Source: an uncultured Spirochaetales bacterium
Lineage (GTDB): Bacteria > Spirochaetota > Spirochaetia > Sphaerochaetales > Sphaerochaetaceae
Reading direction: 5' to 3'
DNA: 64,000 bases
Assembly (NCBI GenBank): GCA_944390025.1
Contig: CALXOK010000003.1
Span: 94,798 to 158,797, forward strand
Part shown: positions 61,292-64,000 of the stretch, piece by piece
Layout: each line of letters starts with the position of its first letter
Numbering within the stretch: the stretch's first letter is position 1
Translations under genes and position numbers: made by a program
Notes under the pieces: generated by a model
The model's input: the letters and a program-made list of their open reading frames with translations, nothing else
Databases searched by the model: none
What the model was told of the DNA's origin: nothing

Positions 61292-63802
61292 TACGACAAA
61301 ATTGACAAGCTTTGCCGGAACGACGATTTCCTTTACAAGAGTCTTGCCTTCAAGGTATGGCTTGATTCTCTCATGAGCTTTCGCCATCTCAAGCATCTCT
61401 TGCTTGTCAGCACTCTTTGACATCGGGATTCTTGCCCTCAGTTTGCCGTTGACCTGAACAACCATTTCAATGGTGTCTTCAACGCAGAGAGCCTCGTCGT
61501 ATTCAGGCCACTTCTCGTTGGCTACACTCGGTTCATGTCCGAGCATCTCCCACAGCTCTTCAGCAAGATGAGGAGTGTAGGGTGACAGAAGAAGCGTGAG
61601 GGTCTCAAGCACTTTCTTCGGGATTGAATCAAGCTTGTTGAGTTCATTGACAAGAACCATCATCTGGCTGACTGCAGTGTTGAAATCAAGGCTTGCAGTA
61701 TCGAGCGTGACCTTCTTTACTGTCTTATGAAGCAGCTTGTTGAGTTCAAGAGGAATCTCCACATCCTCAATCTTCTTTTCTGTCGCGATTCTCCAGATTC
61801 TGTCAAGAAAGCGGTAGACGCCGATTGTTCCCTGAGTGGACCAGGGCTTCGACATGGTCAGAGGACCCATGAACATCTCATACACCCTCATTGTGTCAGC
61901 GCCGTAGTCACGGATGACATTATCAGGATTGATGACATTCTTGAGGCTCTTGCTCATCTTTGTGACAATCTGCTCGACTTCCTCTCCAGTGTCCTTTTCG
62001 ATGAACTTTCCTGCAGAGACTTCCTCAACCCTGTCAGTTGCAATGATTACACCGTTTTTCTTCTTGTATGCGAAGGATGTGATCATGCCCTGATTGACGA
62101 GTTTCTGGAAAGGCTCCTTTGTGGAGACAAGCCCGAGATCGTAAAGCACATGATGCCAGAATCTTGCATAAAGAAGATGCAGGACCGCATGCTCGGCTCC
62201 TCCGATATACAAATCGACCGGCATCCAGTACTTCTCCTTTTCAGGGTCTACAAAGGCCTTCGGGTTCTTCGGGTCGATGTATCTGAGGTAGTACCAGCAG
62301 GAACCTGCCCACTGTGGCATTGTGTTTGTCTCTCTCCTGGCCGGCCTGCCGCACACGGGGCAGGTTGTGTTGACCCATGAGTCAATGTTCGCAAGAGGAC
62401 TTTCTCCTGTACCGGAAGGTTCGTACTTCGAGACTTCCGGAAGTGTCAGGGGAAGCTGGTCTTCGGGAACAGGAACGATACCGCAGTGCTCGCAGTGGAT
62501 GAGAGGAATCGGCTCACCCCAGTAACGCTGGCGGGAGAAGACCCAGTCACGGAGCTTGTAATTGACCGCCTTGTGACCACACTTCTTTTCTTCAAGGAAC
62601 TTGAGCATTGCCTCGATGGCATCTGCCTTGTTCAGCCCGTCCAGGAAGCCTGAGTTCACATGAATCCCGTCCTCTGTCCATGCCTGCTGCTGGACATCGA
62701 CATCGCTCTTGAGCACTTCGATAATCGGGAGGTTGAATTTCTTGGCGAACTCCCAGTCTCTTGTATCATGAGCAGGAACAGCCATGATAGCACCGGTTCC
62801 GTAGCTGATAAGCACGTAGTCGGCAATCCAGATCGGGATTCTCTTTCCGTTGACCGGGTTGATTGCATATGAGCCGGAGAAGACACCTGTTTTGTCCTTT
62901 GCAAGGTCCGTCCTGTCGAGGTCGCTTTTGTGGCTTGCCTGTCTGATGTACTCCTCAACTGCTTCTTTCTGCTCAGGGGTAGTGAGCCTGGAGACAAGCG
63001 GATGCTCCGGTGCGATGACCATGTATGTGGCACCGAAGAGAGTGTCACAGCGTGTTGTGTAGACTTCAAGCTTGTCGTCTGAGTTCTCAAGGGAGAAGAA
63101 AACAGCGGCACCTTCGCTTCTTCCAATCCAGTTGCGCTGCATGAGCTTGACTGATTCTGGCCAGTCGAGGTCATCAAGACCCTTGAGAAGCTCGTCTGCA
63201 TAGGCTGTGATCCTGAGCATCCACTGGCGGATGTTCTTTCTCTCTACCGGAGAACCGCAGCGCTCACAGCGGCCTTCCTTGACTTCCTCGTTGGCAAGGC
63301 CTGTCTTGCAGGAAGGACACCAGTTAATCGGGGTGTGGGCTTCGTACGCAAGGCCCTTCTTGTAAAGCTGGAGGAAGATCCACTGGGTCCAGTGGTAGTA
63401 GTCCTCCTCACAGGTACTGATTTCCCTGTCCCAGTCGTAGCACATGCCCAGACTCTTGATCTGGCGTGTGAAGTTCTCGATATTCTTTCTTGTCGTCACC
63501 CTCGGATGAGTTCCTGTCTTGATTGCATAGTTCTCGGCAGGAAGCCCGAAAGAGTCGAAACCCATCGGATGAAGCACGTTGTAACCGCGCATCCTGTAGT
63601 AACGGGAATATATGTCTGTGGCAGTGTAGCCTTCAGGGTGTCCGACATGAAGTCCTGCACCGGAAGGATAGGGGAACATGTCCAGGACATAGAGTCTTCT
63701 GTCTTCTGGAAAGGAAGGGTCTTCTGTGACGTGGAAGGTGTCATGTTCCTGCCAGTATTTCTGCCATTTCTTCTCGATATCAGTAAAAGGGTATTTGCTC
63801 AT
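61286..63802 (-). CDS. leuS: Leucyl-tRNA synthetase
   Basis: Charges tRNA-Leu. Class I signatures are [12 protein letters not shown] (HIGH-type; the motif is LHVGHPEG) and [13 protein letters not shown] (KMSKS). The CP1 editing domain, zinc-like cysteine pairs ([14 protein letters not shown] and [10 protein letters not shown], then HCEHCG and [11 protein letters not shown]) and the C-terminal anticodon and tail domains are present. Length 838. It has its own terminator, a copy of which lies 2.3 kb away. Confidence 0.97.
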   Translation of the reverse strand: MSKYPFTDIEKKWQKYWQEHDTFHVTEDPSFPEDRRLYVLDMFPYPSGAGLHVGHPEGYTATDIYSRYYRMRGYNVLHPMGFDSFGLPAENYAIKTGTHPRVTTRKNIENFTRQIKSLGMCYDWDREISTCEEDYYHWTQWIFLQLYKKGLAYEAHTPINWCPSCKTGLANEEVKEGRCERCGSPVERKNIRQWMLRITAYADELLKGLDDLDWPESVKLMQRNWIGRSEGAAVFFSLENSDDKLEVYTTRCDTLFGATYMVIAPEHPLVSRLTTPEQKEAVEEYIRQASHKSDLDRTDLAKDKTGVFSGSYAINPVNGKRIPIWIADYVLISYGTGAIMAVPAHDTRDWEFAKKFNLPIIEVLKSDVDVQQQAWTEDGIHVNSGFLDGLNKADAIEAMLKFLEEKKCGHKAVNYKLRDWVFSRQRYWGEPIPLIHCEHCGIVPVPEDQLPLTLPEVSKYEPSGTGESPLANIDSWVNTTCPVCGRPARRETNTMPQWAGSCWYYLRYIDPKNPKAFVDPEKEKYWMPVDLYIGGAEHAVLHLLYARFWHHVLYDLGLVSTKEPFQKLVNQGMITSFAYKKKNGVIIATDRVEEVSAGKFIEKDTGEEVEQIVTKMSKSLKNVINPDNVIRDYGADTMRVYEMFMGPLTMSKPWSTQGTIGVYRFLDRIWRIATEKKIEDVEIPLELNKLLHKTVKKVTLDTASLDFNTAVSQMMVLVNELNKLDSIPKKVLETLTLLLSPYTPHLAEELWEMLGHEPSVANEKWPEYDEALCVEDTIEMVVQVNGKLRARIPMSKSADKQEMLEMAKAHERIKPYLEGKTLVKEIVVPAKLVNFVVK

Positions 63803-64000
63803 AGCCTGATATCATACCTAGCGGCAATGGTCTGTTCAACACCCGGGAGGTGGTCAGAAAACACAAAAAAGTCTTACGATAACCAGCCGGGAAAGCCAAC
63901 GGCTTCAGCCGTTGGATGAAAGGCTGAAAAAAAACATATATGATTCTGTGGCCTCACCACAGTGAATGAGACTATGTCCTGAGTTTTTCATGTTTTATAA
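63803..64000. other. Intergenic end of window with an IS200/IS605-like hairpin
   Basis: About 200 bases without a gene. CCAACGG-CTTCAG-CCGTTGG (63896-63915), followed by ATGAAAGGCT, resembles the hairpins found at the right end of IS200/IS605 tnpB elements. No tnpB frame is next to it. The rest looks AT-rich and featureless. Confidence 0.45.

Noticed and set aside
1..64000. CRISPR arrays.
   Set aside because: No array of regularly spaced 25-40-bp direct repeats was seen; the only RNA-guided system is the IscB element, which uses no array.

Overview
This window looks like the replication-origin region of a spirochaete, most likely an anaerobe of the Sphaerochaeta/Treponema type. That placement is an inference. 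It rests on: dnaA divergent from gyrB-gyrA and next to dnaN-recF-dciA-rpmH-rnpA-yidC-jag; a MurA with Asp instead of Cys in its active-site loop (as in Borrelia); a cyclophilin-FKBP fusion of a type reported in Treponema; many lipoproteins; rubrerythrin/PerR and a flavodiiron protein instead of aerobic defences; and poly-G tracts in front of genes. No rRNA is present to settle it.

Layout. 0-11 kb: end of a possible amylase-type protein, an SDF-family symporter with a membrane partner, YbaK-like deacylase, gpmI, aminopeptidase P, lgt, an S41 protease with rsmE, and a sigma-54-type AAA+ protein without a DNA-binding helix. 11.1-11.6 kb: non-coding, DnaA-box-like sites flanking an AT-rich core. 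11.6-16.4 kb: murA, two sugar kinases, a small membrane protein behind a poly-G tract, and perR-rubrerythrin. 16.5-24.9 kb: jag, yidC, rnpA, rpmH, dciA, recF, dnaN, a second box cluster, a small exported protein and dnaA, all leftward. A 414-bp internally deleted IS21-family element sits between dnaN and the second box cluster. 25.1-35.3 kb: gyrB, gyrA, a 1-kb AT-rich spacer with five parS sites, a NifU-like protein, parA-parB, the dual immunophilin and radA.

35.3-48.3 kb: TraB-family membrane protein, flavodiiron protein, outer-membrane-like protein, a Fic protein between duplicated terminator hairpins, pepD-nagA, a lipid kinase, a GH63-like glycosidase, a gluconate-5-dehydrogenase-like SDR and an orphan peptide-binding lipoprotein. 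48.3-52.7 kb: the tRNA-Ser / SRP RNA / dnaX-ybaB-recR cluster, interrupted between ybaB and recR by an intact iscB gene with its upstream HEARO (omega) RNA. This RNA-guided nuclease element is the most notable system in the window. 52.7-63.8 kb: nth, a DAHP synthase-prephenate dehydratase fusion, a lipoprotein, L-serine dehydratase, a DUF4143-type ATPase behind paired operators, a beta-helix lipoprotein with a poly-G upstream region between two copies of the leuS terminator, and leuS.

The genes work mainly as a chromosome-maintenance hub (DnaA, DnaN, RecF, DciA, gyrase, ParABS, DnaX, RecR, RadA) with the conserved L34/RnpA/YidC/Jag cluster. Around it are envelope assembly (MurA, Lgt, YidC), amino-sugar use (NagA, NahK-like kinase) and aromatic/serine metabolism.
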